A stretch of 64,000 nucleotides of DNA from Pseudomonas wenzhouensis (GTDB lineage: Bacteria > Pseudomonadota > Gammaproteobacteria > Pseudomonadales > Pseudomonadaceae), in assembly GCF_021029445.1 (NCBI RefSeq), contig NZ_CP072610.1:2294001-2358000 (forward strand), given 5' to 3'. The notes beneath the pieces are model-generated. The model was not told the DNA's origin. It saw only the letters and a program-made list of their open reading frames with translations, and did no database searches. The stretch's first letter is position 1. Every line of letters starts with the position of its first letter. The position numbers and the translations under genes are program-made. This document shows positions 16,235 through 24,039 of the stretch, piece after piece.

Positions 16235-16266
16235 TGTCCGTGATCCTCGGCCCGCCGCCGTTGGCG
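16224..16266 (-). promoter_or_regulatory. ANTAR (NasT) RNA element, nrtA leader: P1 and P2
   Basis: P1 is CGCC-AACGGC-GGCG (16253-16266). P2 is ACGGAC-AACGGC-GTCCGT (16224-16241). Both loops are the same A1/G4 hexanucleotide. P2 overlaps the terminator arm, the textbook geometry for ANTAR antitermination. Confidence 0.9.
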
Positions 16267-16294
16267 TGCTACGCAGGATGGTTGACAGGGACTT

Positions 16295-16310
16295 AGCAAG
16301 GGGCTTGCCA
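16295..16310 (-). promoter_or_regulatory. Sigma-54 promoter of nrtA
   Basis: The minus strand reads TGGCAAGCCCCTTGCT, matching TGGCACG-N4-TTGCW at all but one of the defined positions. The predicted start is about 20 nt before stem P1. The remaining sequence up to 16535 shows no gene and no clear NtrC site. Confidence 0.85.
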
Positions 16311-16535
16311 GCTTTCATGCACAACGGCCGAGCAGCGGCATGCGGCACCTGCCAGGTAGGGGCCGGATTCCGGATTGCCAGCGGCTAGCTGTTTAGGATC
16401 AATAAGTTGCAGCTGTGTTCTGAGAGAATTTTGAAGTGTGTGGAGCAAGCGCACGCTCAGCTCACCCCGCATGCTTCTGAGCCAATGCCGTGCATGAGCG
16501 GGCGGCGCTGAGCCTTTTTGGTTCGTACCGCAGGC

Positions 16536-16850
16536 TCAGGACGCCGGTTGAACGCGCGCCTCCTCGACGAAGTCGCGCAGCCAGCGCAGCACTTCGACGG
16601 CTTCCCAGCGAGCCGGATCGAACAGCGCATAGGCCAGCCCCTGATAGCCGACCACATCCAGTTGCCGATGGTAGCCGGCGCGCTGCAGCAGCGCCTCGAT
16701 CTCAGCGAAGCAGGTATTGAAGTGCTGACGATTGAAAGGGGTGCGGCTCTCGGTGACGATGCCCTCGAGCTGCAGTTCCTCGACCATCTCGCGTACCCGC
16801 TCCAGCGGCATGCGGTTCACTCGGTGTTTTAGCTGCAGTACGTCCAGCAT
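16536..16850 (-). CDS. Conserved hypothetical protein, 104 residues
   Basis: A soluble, mixed charged protein without signal peptide or membrane segment, starting MLDVLQLKHRVNRMP. The ATG at 16848-16850 is preferred because CAGGAG lies 8 nt before it; an ATG 18 bp upstream has none. I recognise no catalytic motif. A predicted helical N-terminal half (PLERVREMVEEL) is followed by a Trp-rich C-terminal half (ARWEAVEVLRWLRDF). It stands alone between the nrtA leader and a divergent lipoprotein gene, so context gives no function. Confidence 0.65.
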   Translation of the reverse strand: MLDVLQLKHRVNRMPLERVREMVEELQLEGIVTESRTPFNRQHFNTCFAEIEALLQRAGYHRQLDVVGYQGLAYALFDPARWEAVEVLRWLRDFVEEARVQPAS

Positions 16851-17004
16851 GATGGCGCTCCTGTGCAATCGATCATTTACCTGCGATATAGCCTAATCGA
16901 AAAATACTGTACAAATAAACAGTATTGAGTGATATTGGCCTCACTTAGGCGACAACAACCCGTCCACCACCTGAAGGTGGGCGCCTTGCGAGGGGGTATT
17001 GGCA

Positions 17005-17397
17005 ATGCAACAGATGCTGATGACGATTGTGCTATTGGCCCTGCTGAGCGGCTGCGCGCAACCGCAGATTGATCGACCACAGGCCAACGGTGCCTATCTG
17101 GTGATCGAGGGCGAACAGGCCTGGGCCGTGCTGGTTTCCGATGGCCAGCGTGTCGAGGAGACGGGTATAGTGCTCGACGTGATTCGACTGCCCAGCCATC
17201 ACTCCAACATTGCCGCCAGTTACGTGATCGAAACGCCCAACTGCGGCAAGCTGCAGTGGCTGACCGAGCGTCATGGCGCCGCAGAGGGTGAAACCACGCT
17301 GTTGCCGGCCGCCTTCAACGAGCAACTGAGCAAGCCTGGCTGCGTGCTTGCGCAAGGCCTGAGTCGAGCCTGGACGGCCCTGGACTACTCAGGCTGA
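17005..17397 (+). CDS. Small lipoprotein, function unknown
   Basis: A 130-residue protein with a short signal peptide and lipobox LLSGC, so the mature protein starts at Cys18 or thereabouts. The next residue after Cys is Ala, which suggests sorting to the outer membrane. The mature part has two further cysteines (TPNCGK; KPGCVL) that could form a disulfide. The ATG at 17005 is used; a TTG two codons upstream is less likely. It is transcribed toward a strong shared terminator. I do not recognise the family. Confidence 0.72.
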   Translation: MQQMLMTIVLLALLSGCAQPQIDRPQANGAYLVIEGEQAWAVLVSDGQRVEETGIVLDVIRLPSHHSNIAASYVIETPNCGKLQWLTERHGAAEGETTLLPAAFNEQLSKPGCVLAQGLSRAWTALDYSG

Positions 17398-17460
17398 CCC
17401 GTTGGGTGCGCCGCGCGCACCGACATTCGATGACGGATTAATTGGCGAGACGCGCAAAGA

Positions 17461-17495
17461 AAAAGCGCCGCGACCTCAACGGAAGCGGCGCTTTT
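17461..17495. terminator. Bidirectional rho-independent terminator
   Basis: AAAAGCGCCGC (17461-17471) pairs perfectly with GCGGCGCTTTT (17485-17495), loop of 13 nt. It serves both the lipoprotein gene (plus) and the enoyl-CoA hydratase gene (minus), which converge here. Confidence 0.9.
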
Positions 17496-17516
17496 CATTT
17501 ATGGGTTACCGAATGC

Positions 17517-18206
17517 TTACAGCAGGTGTTGCTTGTCCATCTCGATAGCGGCATCGAGTGTTTCCAGCAGCGCCTTGCGCACCTTCAGCTTGGTGTTCTT
17601 GTGCGCGGTCATGTTGATCTTCTTCATCTGCTGCGCCACCGCCTGAGTGGTGGCCAGCAATTGTTCGGCCGGCACCACTTTGTCCAGGAAGCCGGCCTCT
17701 ACCGCGCCAGCCGGGTCGAACATCTCGCCATTGATCACCGAACGGTGGAACGCCGACTTGCGCAGGCGATCACGGGCCAGTTCGATGCCGACGTGGTGCA
17801 TGGTCATGCCGATCTGCACTTCATTCAGGCCGATATTGAACGGACCTTCCACACCGATACGGTAATCGGCCGACAGCAGGATGAACGCACCCTTGGCCAC
17901 GGCATGACCCGAGCAGGCGACGATGATCGGGTAGGGGTGAGCGAGCATGCGTCGCGCCAGGGTAGAGCCAGCAGCGACCAGATTGATTGCATTCTGCGGG
18001 CCCGAGGTCATCACCTTCAGGTCATAGCCGCCGGAAAGAATCCCCGGCTGGCCAGTGATGACGACGATGGCGCGATCCTGCTCGGCGCGGTCGAGGGCGG
18101 CATTGAACGCAGCGATCACGTCAGGCGAGATGGCATTGACCTTGCCATTGCTCAGGGTGAGGGTGGCGATGCCGTCTTCGAGTTGATAGCTGATCAGGTC
18201 GCTCAT
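17517..18206 (-). CDS. Enoyl-CoA hydratase/isomerase family protein
   Basis: A 229-residue crotonase-fold protein. The oxyanion-hole segments are visible: GILSGGYDLKVM and CSGHAVAKGAFILLSADYRIG. The usual catalytic glutamate pair of true hydratases (around NEVQIG and the following segment) is only partly kept (one E, in LNEVQIGM), so the exact reaction is open. It is shorter than typical hydratases (about 257). It is a single gene ended by the bidirectional terminator. A fatty-acid or CoA-ester role is inferred from the family only. Confidence 0.85.
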   Translation of the reverse strand: MSDLISYQLEDGIATLTLSNGKVNAISPDVIAAFNAALDRAEQDRAIVVITGQPGILSGGYDLKVMTSGPQNAINLVAAGSTLARRMLAHPYPIIVACSGHAVAKGAFILLSADYRIGVEGPFNIGLNEVQIGMTMHHVGIELARDRLRKSAFHRSVINGEMFDPAGAVEAGFLDKVVPAEQLLATTQAVAQQMKKINMTAHKNTKLKVRKALLETLDAAIEMDKQHLL

Positions 18207-18393
18207 GGCGGTTTTCCTTGTTAGAGCCTTGGGGGCGAATGTGGGCAGAAGGTACTCAGCCGAAGCGCTCTGGTAAAGCGCCGTGGCTGACTGACTGGTC
18301 AGTGTTTTTGCCTATCGCGGCGATGCCGGATGGCAATTGGTCGAACGCAAAGCCAGGCCTTTAAGGTGAGCAGCGAACCAAAGGAGCTGCCCC

Positions 18394-18612
18394 ATGAACA
18401 CCCTCTACTCCATCCTTTATATGGTCGCCGTGATCGGCCTGCTGCTGGCATCGGTCGTGCTCAGCGAAACCTTCTACCTGCGCAGCCCATCCGGCGTGCT
18501 GCTGCTATTCGGCTTGGGCCTGTTCATGTCCCTGGGTTTTCTGCTGTTCGGCCACATTCGCTTCGACGAGCAGCCCCGCGAGGAGCACGACGAAAACCCG
18601 CTTCGCTCTTAA
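18394..18612 (+). CDS. Small two-helix membrane protein
   Basis: A 72-residue protein with two hydrophobic helices (about 5-23 and 35-52) joined by a short polar turn (YLRSPSG), and a charged tail rich in Asp and Glu. AAGGAG lies 8 nt before the ATG. No enzymatic motif is seen. It lies between the enoyl-CoA hydratase and the tRNA-Ser gene and shows no operon partner. Real by ribosome site and composition; function unknown. Confidence 0.7.
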   Translation: MNTLYSILYMVAVIGLLLASVVLSETFYLRSPSGVLLLFGLGLFMSLGFLLFGHIRFDEQPREEHDENPLRS

Positions 18613-18705
18613 GCGCATGAATCCTTTAAAAAAAATTTGCCATCGGGAAAACATTCGACTACATTATCGCGCCTCGACGGGGTAAACGCCAAAACGTCGA
18701 GATCC

Positions 18706-18795
18706 GGTGAGGTGTCCGAGAGGCTGAAGGAGCACGCCTGGAAAGTGTGTATACGGGAAACCGTATCAAGAGTTCGAATCTCTTCTTCACCGCCA
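18706..18795 (+). tRNA. tRNA-Ser (anticodon GGA)
   Basis: A 90-nt class II tRNA with a long variable arm (ATACGGGAAACCGTAT). The acceptor GGTGAGG pairs with CTTCACC (one G-U), the anticodon loop is CTGGAAA, the T-loop is GTTCGAATC, and CCA is encoded. Its 3' half is the apparent attachment site of the island that follows. Confidence 0.95.
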
Positions 18796-18800
18796 CTTTC
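18772..18800 (+). repeat. Left attachment site (attL) in the tRNA-Ser 3' end
   Basis: GTTCGAATCTCTT from the T-arm plus the following CCGC/ACTTT pattern recurs imperfectly at 21734-21763. Together with the adjoining integrase fragment it marks the left border of the island. Confidence 0.55.
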
Positions 18801-18889
18801 AATAAGCCCTTGATTTTCCTAGAGAATCAGGGGCTTTTTGTTTCAGCTAGACGCCTTTCTGATCCGATAGGTACAGATGGGTGGAACAA

Positions 18890-19699
18890 ATGCACGTCAT
18901 GACCAAGCCGTGGAAGCATCCTCGTTCGGGGATTTTTTACCTCCGCCGTGAAGTCCCCGAAGACATCCGTCAGATCATCGGCAAGCGCGAATGGAAGGTC
19001 TCACTCAGAACCCGAGACTTCGCCACTGCCCGTCCTCGTTTCGCATCGGAGCTGATCCGTTGTGAGGACATCTTCTTCGCAGCCAGAGAGCAACTCGCTG
19101 GCCGCCCCCGAGTTCTAGCCTCTGATGCCCCCAAGCTCGCCGATAGGTGGGCGCAAGCTGTGATTGAGTCATGGGAGAGCAAGCCGGAGGATCTCACCGA
19201 CTTTCTGATCCAGCCTCTTGATGGCGATGACGCCGCCGATGTTCAGCTTGCCTGTGATGTTGTCGATAGCAGCAGCTACATGGCTCGCCAGAACGCTGTA
19301 GAAGGGTTCATGAAGTCTGTGCTGGCTGAGCACCATTTGCCTGTTCCTGATACCTCTGAGCCCGCCTACAGGTCTCTGGTGGATGCGTTCTATAGCCGCT
19401 GGTGTGACCTCTGCAGGATGGCAGTGGCGCGCTTTGCAGGTGACTGGCGAGAAGCCATGAATCTTCCGTTCGTAGAGAAGCCGCTCGCGGTGGAGCAGAA
19501 GGCAGCAGAGAGCAAGCTGAGCGGCCCCAGGCTTTCGGAAGTCTTCAAGAAATGGGCGGATGACAAGCGCCTGACCGATGGCGATACCCGTAGCACCAAC
19601 AAGACCATCTCCGAGTTCGGCGCAACGGTCACGCGCTTCGTTGAGCTATACGGTGACCTTCATGTGCCCAGGATCACCCGTGCGCTTTGCCAGGAGTGA
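18890..19699 (+). pseudogene. Truncated tyrosine-recombinase integrase, N-terminal part only
   Basis: A 269-residue fragment of a phage-type integrase. It starts with the short N-terminal domain seen in integrases next to tRNA genes (GIFYLRREVPEDIRQIIGKREWKVSLRTRDFATARP), and continues to the beginning of the core-binding domain (LSEVFKKWADDKRLTDGDTRS, ...FVELYGDLHVPRITR). The catalytic domain with the R, H-x-x-R and Y residues is missing: the frame stops at 19697-19699 where sequence of a different origin begins. A GTG nine bases upstream is an alternative start. It lies 95 bp after tRNA-Ser, the usual place for an integrase, but cannot mobilise the island. Confidence 0.85.
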
Positions 19700-19886
19700 G
19701 AAAAAAGCCTACAGAATTGCTATGGATCTTCTAGTGCAATATGGGTCTCCAGTTCCTGCGGATATGCCTAGGGATTATTCTTCGTTGATCGGATACTTTG
19801 AAAGGCGACACAATGAGGTTGGAGTTAAAACCGATAAGCTTCTAGCAAAGGATGTGGATACTGGAGAGTATGAGTGGCTTCAGTGA
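19693..19886 (+). pseudogene. C-terminal remnant of an unidentified gene
   Basis: From the point where the integrase breaks off, an open frame reads SEKKAYRIAMDLLVQYG and ends TGEYEWLQ at 19884-19886. It is clearly lower in GC than the flanks, so it comes from a different source. The N-terminus is missing, and no ribosome site precedes the internal ATG at 19722. The simplest reading is a deletion that joined the integrase N-terminus to this tail. I recognise no family. Confidence 0.55.
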
Positions 19887-19970
19887 TGTACATTGGCACG
19901 CTGTAACATAAGCTGCGTGTTTTGCTACGCACCTTTGGTAAGAAAGTAAAGCGTAATGCAAGGAGGCGAG

Positions 19971-20741
19971 ATGAAATCCGACTGGGACGACGCTCCAGAC
20001 TATCTACGCAGCAAGAAGAAGTCCGGCCCATGGCGAATGGTGGCCATCCTGGGTGTGGGTTCCGCGATTACCTGGGGCGTGATCGCGATGTTTGCCAAAC
20101 CAATCGTGATCAATGTGGATCAGCTAAAACAGGCGATCCACGTAGACGGCAAACCCCTGTTCAGCCAGCAACCGGCGCCACAGCCCTACAGCGAGCCGGA
20201 AGAGCCTTTAAGGCTGTCATCCATTCCCATCGATCCCCCCGCGCAACGAGTTGCATACGAGCCGGTAAGCCAGCCTCAGCCATACGCCTCGATGGAGTGG
20301 ACCGAGGAAGAAAAGGCGAGGGCGATTGCCAGTTCTCAGAACGTGTTCAGTGACAAGAACTACACGCCCAAGCAGCCGGCCAGCACCTACACACCGCCCG
20401 CCACCGATCGCATCGCCCAGGCACCTCAGCAGACGCAGCAGCGACAAACCAAGCAGGTAAGCCGCGAGCGTACATCCAAGTGGATCAAAAGCTGGAACGG
20501 CGGCAGCAACTACTTGGCGGAGTGGCTATCGGTGAACAACTACATCGACGGCACCAGCGTCTGCGCCAATCACCGGCGCGGATCAATGGACTACCGAGAA
20601 TGCCGCAAGGCCGCCAAACAGCACTTTCACGAACAGTGCAGAACCTGGCGTGCCCGCTATGACAGTGACCGCAAGACAAGCAGTGATCGCATGAAGACGC
20701 GCTATTGCTCTGCGGCGAGCAGTTTTAATCCGATGGGTTAG
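19971..20741 (+). CDS. Hypothetical membrane-anchored protein with Pro/Gln-rich linker
   Basis: A 256-residue protein. Residues 1-22 are charged and cytoplasmic, about 24-43 is one transmembrane helix (MVAILGVGSAITWGVIAMF), 75-165 is a Pro/Gln-rich flexible linker, and the C-terminal 85 residues hold a compact domain with four cysteines (TSVCANHRRG, YRECRKAA, HEQCRTW, RYCSAA). A single-pass anchor plus periplasmic Cys domain is the likely layout. AAGGAGGCGAG immediately precedes the ATG at 19971. Similar architectures occur on integrative elements; I do not recognise a family. The last 17 bp overlap a convergent micro-ORF. Confidence 0.75.
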   Translation: MKSDWDDAPDYLRSKKKSGPWRMVAILGVGSAITWGVIAMFAKPIVINVDQLKQAIHVDGKPLFSQQPAPQPYSEPEEPLRLSSIPIDPPAQRVAYEPVSQPQPYASMEWTEEEKARAIASSQNVFSDKNYTPKQPASTYTPPATDRIAQAPQQTQQRQTKQVSRERTSKWIKSWNGGSNYLAEWLSVNNYIDGTSVCANHRRGSMDYRECRKAAKQHFHEQCRTWRARYDSDRKTSSDRMKTRYCSAASSFNPMG

Positions 20742-20871
20742 GTTTTGATTTGACCTGGCTCAACTGCCTACGCAGGCGTGCAAAGTATTGAGGGTCAGCT
20801 GGCTTTGTGGGGGCTGATGCGGCCCCGGCAAGCAGCTCATTGCGTAGTCGTGTGCGTCTGTCGTCTGGCAT
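20725..20871 (-). CDS. Micro-ORF of 48 residues, divergent from mqsR
   Basis: A charged soluble peptide (MPDDRRTRLRNELLAGAAS... QYFARLRRQL... KPNPSD). Its start is 46 bp from the mqsR start, on the other strand, with the MqsA operator between, so MqsA may repress both. A paralogue of 46 residues lies at 21803-21943 with the same pattern (MP-D-R--LR--LLA-A, QYFFARLRE, KPNP). That conservation supports real coding. Function unknown. Confidence 0.55.
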   Translation of the reverse strand: MPDDRRTRLRNELLAGAASAPTKPADPQYFARLRRQLSQVKSKPNPSD

Positions 20872-20892
20872 GACTATTACCTTGAGGCAATT

Positions 20893-20905
20893 AACCTAAT
20901 AGGTT
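20893..20905. promoter_or_regulatory. MqsA operator
   Basis: AACCT-AAT-AGGTT is a perfect match to the palindrome bound by MqsA in E. coli (AACCT-N2-4-AGGTT). It sits 13 nt upstream of the mqsR start codon, where it would repress the toxin-antitoxin operon. Confidence 0.85.
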
Positions 20906-20917
20906 ATTTTGTGCGGC

Positions 20918-21214
20918 ATGGAAAAGCGCAAACCCCATTTCAGGCTTGAGTTGGTGAAACAGGCTGTAGCCGACCAGCGGTATCGCTTCACCCGCGTAGC
21001 CTTGGAAGGAGGCGCTGCGCTGGGCATGGAGATGGCCGACATGCTGGCCGTCATCAGTGCCCTGAGCAGCCGCGACTTTTTCAAGAGCATGACAACCTAT
21101 GCGGATCATACTACCTGGCAGGACGTTTACCGACCCGATACCGAATTCGGGCAGGTCTATCTGAAGTTCACGCTGGTGGCCGATCTGCTAATCGTTTCCT
21201 TTAAGGAGAAGTGA
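20918..21214 (+). CDS. mqsR: MqsR toxin (mRNA interferase)
   Basis: A 98-residue RelE-superfamily ribonuclease that cleaves mRNA, preferring GCU in E. coli. The length equals the E. coli protein, and the residues there important for activity are in the same positions: Lys56, Gln68, Tyr81 and Lys96. It therefore looks active. The ATG at 20918 is chosen; an upstream TTG adds only three residues. As in E. coli, the toxin gene precedes the antitoxin, unusual among type II systems. The operon is on the tRNA-Ser island. Confidence 0.93.
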   Translation: MEKRKPHFRLELVKQAVADQRYRFTRVALEGGAALGMEMADMLAVISALSSRDFFKSMTTYADHTTWQDVYRPDTEFGQVYLKFTLVADLLIVSFKEK

Positions 21215-21216
21215 CC

Positions 21217-21618
21217 ATGAAATGTCCAGTATGCGGCGGGGCGGAACTGGTTCACGACACCCGCGATATGCCCTTCACCTACAAGGGGCAAACCACCCAA
21301 ATTACTGCAGTAACGGCTGACTGGTGCGATGCCTGTGGCGAGTCACTGACTGGGCCGGCTGAAAGTGAGCGCGTTATGCGTGCCATGAACGAGTTTCGCC
21401 AGCAGGTGAACGCCCAGGATGGCAATCAGGAGCTGATTCGCAGCGTGCGTAAGCAGTTGCGGTTGAGCCAGCGCGAAGCGGCCGAGCTGTTCGGTGGTGG
21501 GCCGAATGCGTTTTCTCGCTACGAGCGAGGCAGCACAGAAGCACCGCAACCGCTGGTGCAGTTGTTCAAGATCCTGGGCCGACACCCGGAGTTGATTAAC
21601 GAGCTGCGTGCAGGTTGA
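21217..21618 (+). CDS. mqsA: MqsA antitoxin / transcription regulator
   Basis: A 133-residue antitoxin. The N-terminal zinc site is Cys3, Cys6, Cys37 and Cys40, identical in spacing to E. coli MqsA. The C-terminal HTH_XRE domain (SQREAAELFGGGPNAFSRYERG) binds the AACCT-N3-AGGTT operator. It starts 2 nt after the mqsR stop with AAGGAG inside the mqsR end, so the two are tightly coupled. It neutralises MqsR and autoregulates the operon. The pair looks intact although the island around it is decayed. Confidence 0.93.
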   Translation: MKCPVCGGAELVHDTRDMPFTYKGQTTQITAVTADWCDACGESLTGPAESERVMRAMNEFRQQVNAQDGNQELIRSVRKQLRLSQREAAELFGGGPNAFSRYERGSTEAPQPLVQLFKILGRHPELINELRAG

Positions 21619-21733
21619 GTGTCGAAAAAGTGTCGAAATCATAGAGCCGAATAGTGACGAATCGAACAAGCGGGTAGGGCGCTAAGCCCCGTATTGAGCG
21701 GGTTTGGCACGAACTGACACGCTACCGAAACGG

Positions 21734-21763
21734 GTTCGAATCTCTTTTTGCCGCTACTTTTTC
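21734..21763 (+). repeat. Right attachment-site-like copy (attR) of the tRNA-Ser 3' end
   Basis: GTTCGAATCTCTT is identical to the tRNA-Ser T-arm at 18772, followed by a degenerate copy of the next bases (CCGC-ACTTT pattern). No other tRNA parts are present, so this is an attachment remnant and not a gene. It sets the island at about 3 kb. Confidence 0.5.
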
Positions 21764-21802
21764 ACTGGCTGTAGCCGTGTATCTGTCACTACTCGCACTA
21801 CT

Positions 21803-21943
21803 TCAAGATGCGGGGTTCGGTTTAGCGCTCTGTATGCGTTCGCGAAGGCGGGCAAAAAAGTATTGGTCAGCAAGCTTTGCCGGCTTTGATTCGGCGTCGG
21901 CAAGCAGCATGCTGCGTAGTTCTTTGCGTTTGTCGTGTGGCAT
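21803..21943 (-). CDS. Micro-ORF of 46 residues, paralogue of the one beside mqsR
   Basis: MPHDKRKELRSMLLADAES, then QYFFARLRE and KPNPAS. It matches the 48-residue micro-ORF at 20725-20871 in about half its residues and in nucleotide sequence over roughly 110 bp, same orientation. It lies just outside the right attachment copy. Its upstream region has no MqsA operator. It may be a duplicated remnant or a genuine small gene. The sequence from 21944 to 22182 shows nothing further. Confidence 0.45.
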   Translation of the reverse strand: MPHDKRKELRSMLLADAESKPAKLADQYFFARLRERIQSAKPNPAS

Positions 21944-22182
21944 GGATGCTACCTTGGGATGTTCGAGATTGCAGGTGCCAGTGCGCAGTGTGTCGATCTG
22001 TATAGCTTGCGCCGGCAGTCAAGATTCTCATATTGGCATCAATCTATACGCTCAACCCCTTTCTCATAACGGTGAGAAGGCAGGCATGCCTGTGCATCCT
22101 CAAGTGAACCGCATGACGCCTCTGTCGGGCTTTTTCGTGCCTGGCGGTTAGAATGGCCGGCATTTTTGAGAAGGGGCGCAGC

Positions 22183-23325
22183 GTGGCCAGGTGGGACATT
22201 TTCTGCAGCGTGGTGGATAACTACGGTGATATCGGCGTGACCTGGCGGCTGGCCCAGCAATTGGCGGAGGAGCAGGGGCATGCGCTGCGTCTGTGGGTCG
22301 ATGATCTGGCGGCGTTCGTGCGTTTGTGCCCTGAAGCCAGCGTCGATGCCGAGTGCCAGCACTTACAGGGTGTCGAGGTGCGGCGCTGGGCAGAGCCTTT
22401 CCCGGCGGTCGAGCCGGCGCAGGTGGTGATCGAGGCGTTCGCTTGTCAGTTGCCACCCGCTTATGTCGCCGCGATGGCGGCCAGCGGCACGCGCCGGCTG
22501 TGGTTGAACCTGGAATACCTCAGTGCCGAGGATTGGGTCGCGGGCTGCCATGGCCTGCCGTCGCCGCAGCCGGTTGGCTTGCAGAAGTTCTTCTTCTTTC
22601 CTGGTTTCGTGGATGGCACAGGTGGCTTGCTGCGTGAGGCTGATTTGTTGGCGCGGCGCCGTGCCTTGCAGGCTGATACGCAGGCGCAGCAGGCGTTTTT
22701 GCAATCGCTGGGTGTGACGAGGGAGGCCGGGGCGCGGCTGATTTCCCTGTTCGCTTATGAGAACGTGGGGCTGGCGGGCTGGTTGGAGGCGCTGGCAGCC
22801 GATGCGCAGCCGACTCAGTTGCTGGTGCCGCAGGGCAAGGTGCTGGGGGATTTGCAGGCCTGGTTCGGTGAAACGCAGTTGCTGCCCGGTGATCAGCGCC
22901 GGCGCGGCAGTCTGCAGATTCAGGTGTTGCCTTTCGTCGCTCAGGACGATTACGACCGTTTGCTGTGGTGCTGCGACTTCAATGCCGTGCGCGGTGAGGA
23001 TTCCTTCATTCGTGCGCAGTGGGCCGGGCGGCCTTTGCTCTGGCACATCTACCCGCAGGAGGAGGGCGCGCACTGGGACAAGCTGGAAGCTTTTCTGGCG
23101 GTTTACAGCGCTGACTTGCCGCCTGATGCAGTCAGTGCTCAGGCTCGATTGTGGCGGGCCTGGAACGCCGGTGAAGGCATGGCAACGGCCTGGCCCGCGC
23201 TTGCCGCGGCGTTACCGACGCTGCAGCAGCATGCCGAACAATGGTGTGATCAGCAGGCCGCCCGGGCGGATCTTGCCACGGCGCTGGAACAGTTTTACCT
23301 AAATTGGCTATCATACGCGGCCTAG
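22183..23325 (+). CDS. earP: Elongation factor P arginine rhamnosyltransferase
   Basis: A 380-residue GT-B glycosyltransferase that adds rhamnose from dTDP-L-rhamnose to Arg32 of EF-P. The start [21 protein letters not shown] carries the catalytic-site Asp of the family (DNYGDIG), and the C-terminal [27 protein letters not shown] is the nucleotide-sugar-binding segment. The GTG at 22183 is chosen because family members begin MA-WDIF; an ATG 30 bp upstream adds an unrelated tail. It is 34 bp before efp, its substrate, which makes the assignment firm. Length is normal. Confidence 0.95.
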   Translation: MARWDIFCSVVDNYGDIGVTWRLAQQLAEEQGHALRLWVDDLAAFVRLCPEASVDAECQHLQGVEVRRWAEPFPAVEPAQVVIEAFACQLPPAYVAAMAASGTRRLWLNLEYLSAEDWVAGCHGLPSPQPVGLQKFFFFPGFVDGTGGLLREADLLARRRALQADTQAQQAFLQSLGVTREAGARLISLFAYENVGLAGWLEALAADAQPTQLLVPQGKVLGDLQAWFGETQLLPGDQRRRGSLQIQVLPFVAQDDYDRLLWCCDFNAVRGEDSFIRAQWAGRPLLWHIYPQEEGAHWDKLEAFLAVYSADLPPDAVSAQARLWRAWNAGEGMATAWPALAAALPTLQQHAEQWCDQQAARADLATALEQFYLNWLSYAA

Positions 23326-23359
23326 ATTTCTGTACCTCCCGCATATTTCGGATATCCGC

Positions 23360-23932
23360 ATGAAAACTGCACAAGAAATGAGAGTCAACAGCGTGGCCCT
23401 GATCGATGGCCAGCCGTGGCTGATCCAGAAGGCCGAGTTCACCAAGTCCGGTCGTAACAGCGCCATCGTCAAGATGAAGCTGAAGAACCTACTCAACGGT
23501 TCCAAGACCGAGACCGTTTACAAAGCCGACGACAAGATGGAGCCGGTGATTCTCGAGCGCAAGGAAGTGAACCTGTCCTACATCAGCGGTGAGGACTACG
23601 TGTTCATGGATCCGGAGTACAACTCCTACGAGCTGCGTGCCGAAGATCTGGAAAGCGTTCTGCCGTTCATCGAAGAAGGCATGAGCGACGTCTGCGAAGC
23701 CGTGTTCTTCGAAGGCAAGGTGATCTCCGTTGACCTGCCGACCACCATCGTGCGTCAGGTTGTGTACACCGAGAACGCTGCCCGTGGCGACACTTCCGGC
23801 AAGGTGATGAAGCCTGCCAAGCTGCGCAACGGCACCGAGATCAAGGTTGCCGAGTTCGTCGACATCGACGACTGGATCGAGATCGACACCCGTGACGGTT
23901 CCTACAAGGGCCGCACCCAGGCTCCGGCCTGA
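23360..23932 (+). CDS. efp: Translation elongation factor P
   Basis: A 190-residue EF-P that rescues ribosomes stalled at polyproline. The KOW-like domain I has the loop KSGRNSA with Arg at position 32, the rhamnosylated residue in the EarP-type lineage, where E. coli has Lys34. Domains II and III are complete up to [16 protein letters not shown]. earP lies directly upstream. Its transcription terminator is split by the IS element that follows. Confidence 0.97.
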   Translation: MKTAQEMRVNSVALIDGQPWLIQKAEFTKSGRNSAIVKMKLKNLLNGSKTETVYKADDKMEPVILERKEVNLSYISGEDYVFMDPEYNSYELRAEDLESVLPFIEEGMSDVCEAVFFEGKVISVDLPTTIVRQVVYTENAARGDTSGKVMKPAKLRNGTEIKVAEFVDIDDWIEIDTRDGSYKGRTQAPA

Positions 23933-24001
23933 GCTTGAACGCTACGAAGAACCCGGCCTAGCAGACTGTGTGAAAACCTAGCAGTCTGAGTGCATGGTGA
24001 A

Positions 24002-24035
24002 GACAATGCCTCTATCGGTCGATAGGGGCATTGTC
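24002..24035 (+). promoter_or_regulatory. Long hairpin before the transposase start
   Basis: GACAATGCCTCTATC pairs with GATAGGGGCATTGTC (15 bp, one T-G wobble) around the loop GGTC. It ends 4 nt before the transposase ATG and covers the place where a ribosome binding site would be, which may limit translation from read-through transcripts. Confidence 0.6.
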
Positions 24036-24039
24036 GTTT

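Noticed and set aside
21734..21763. A second tRNA gene
   Set aside because: Only the T-arm-like part is present; no acceptor, D or anticodon stems. It is better explained as an attachment-site copy.
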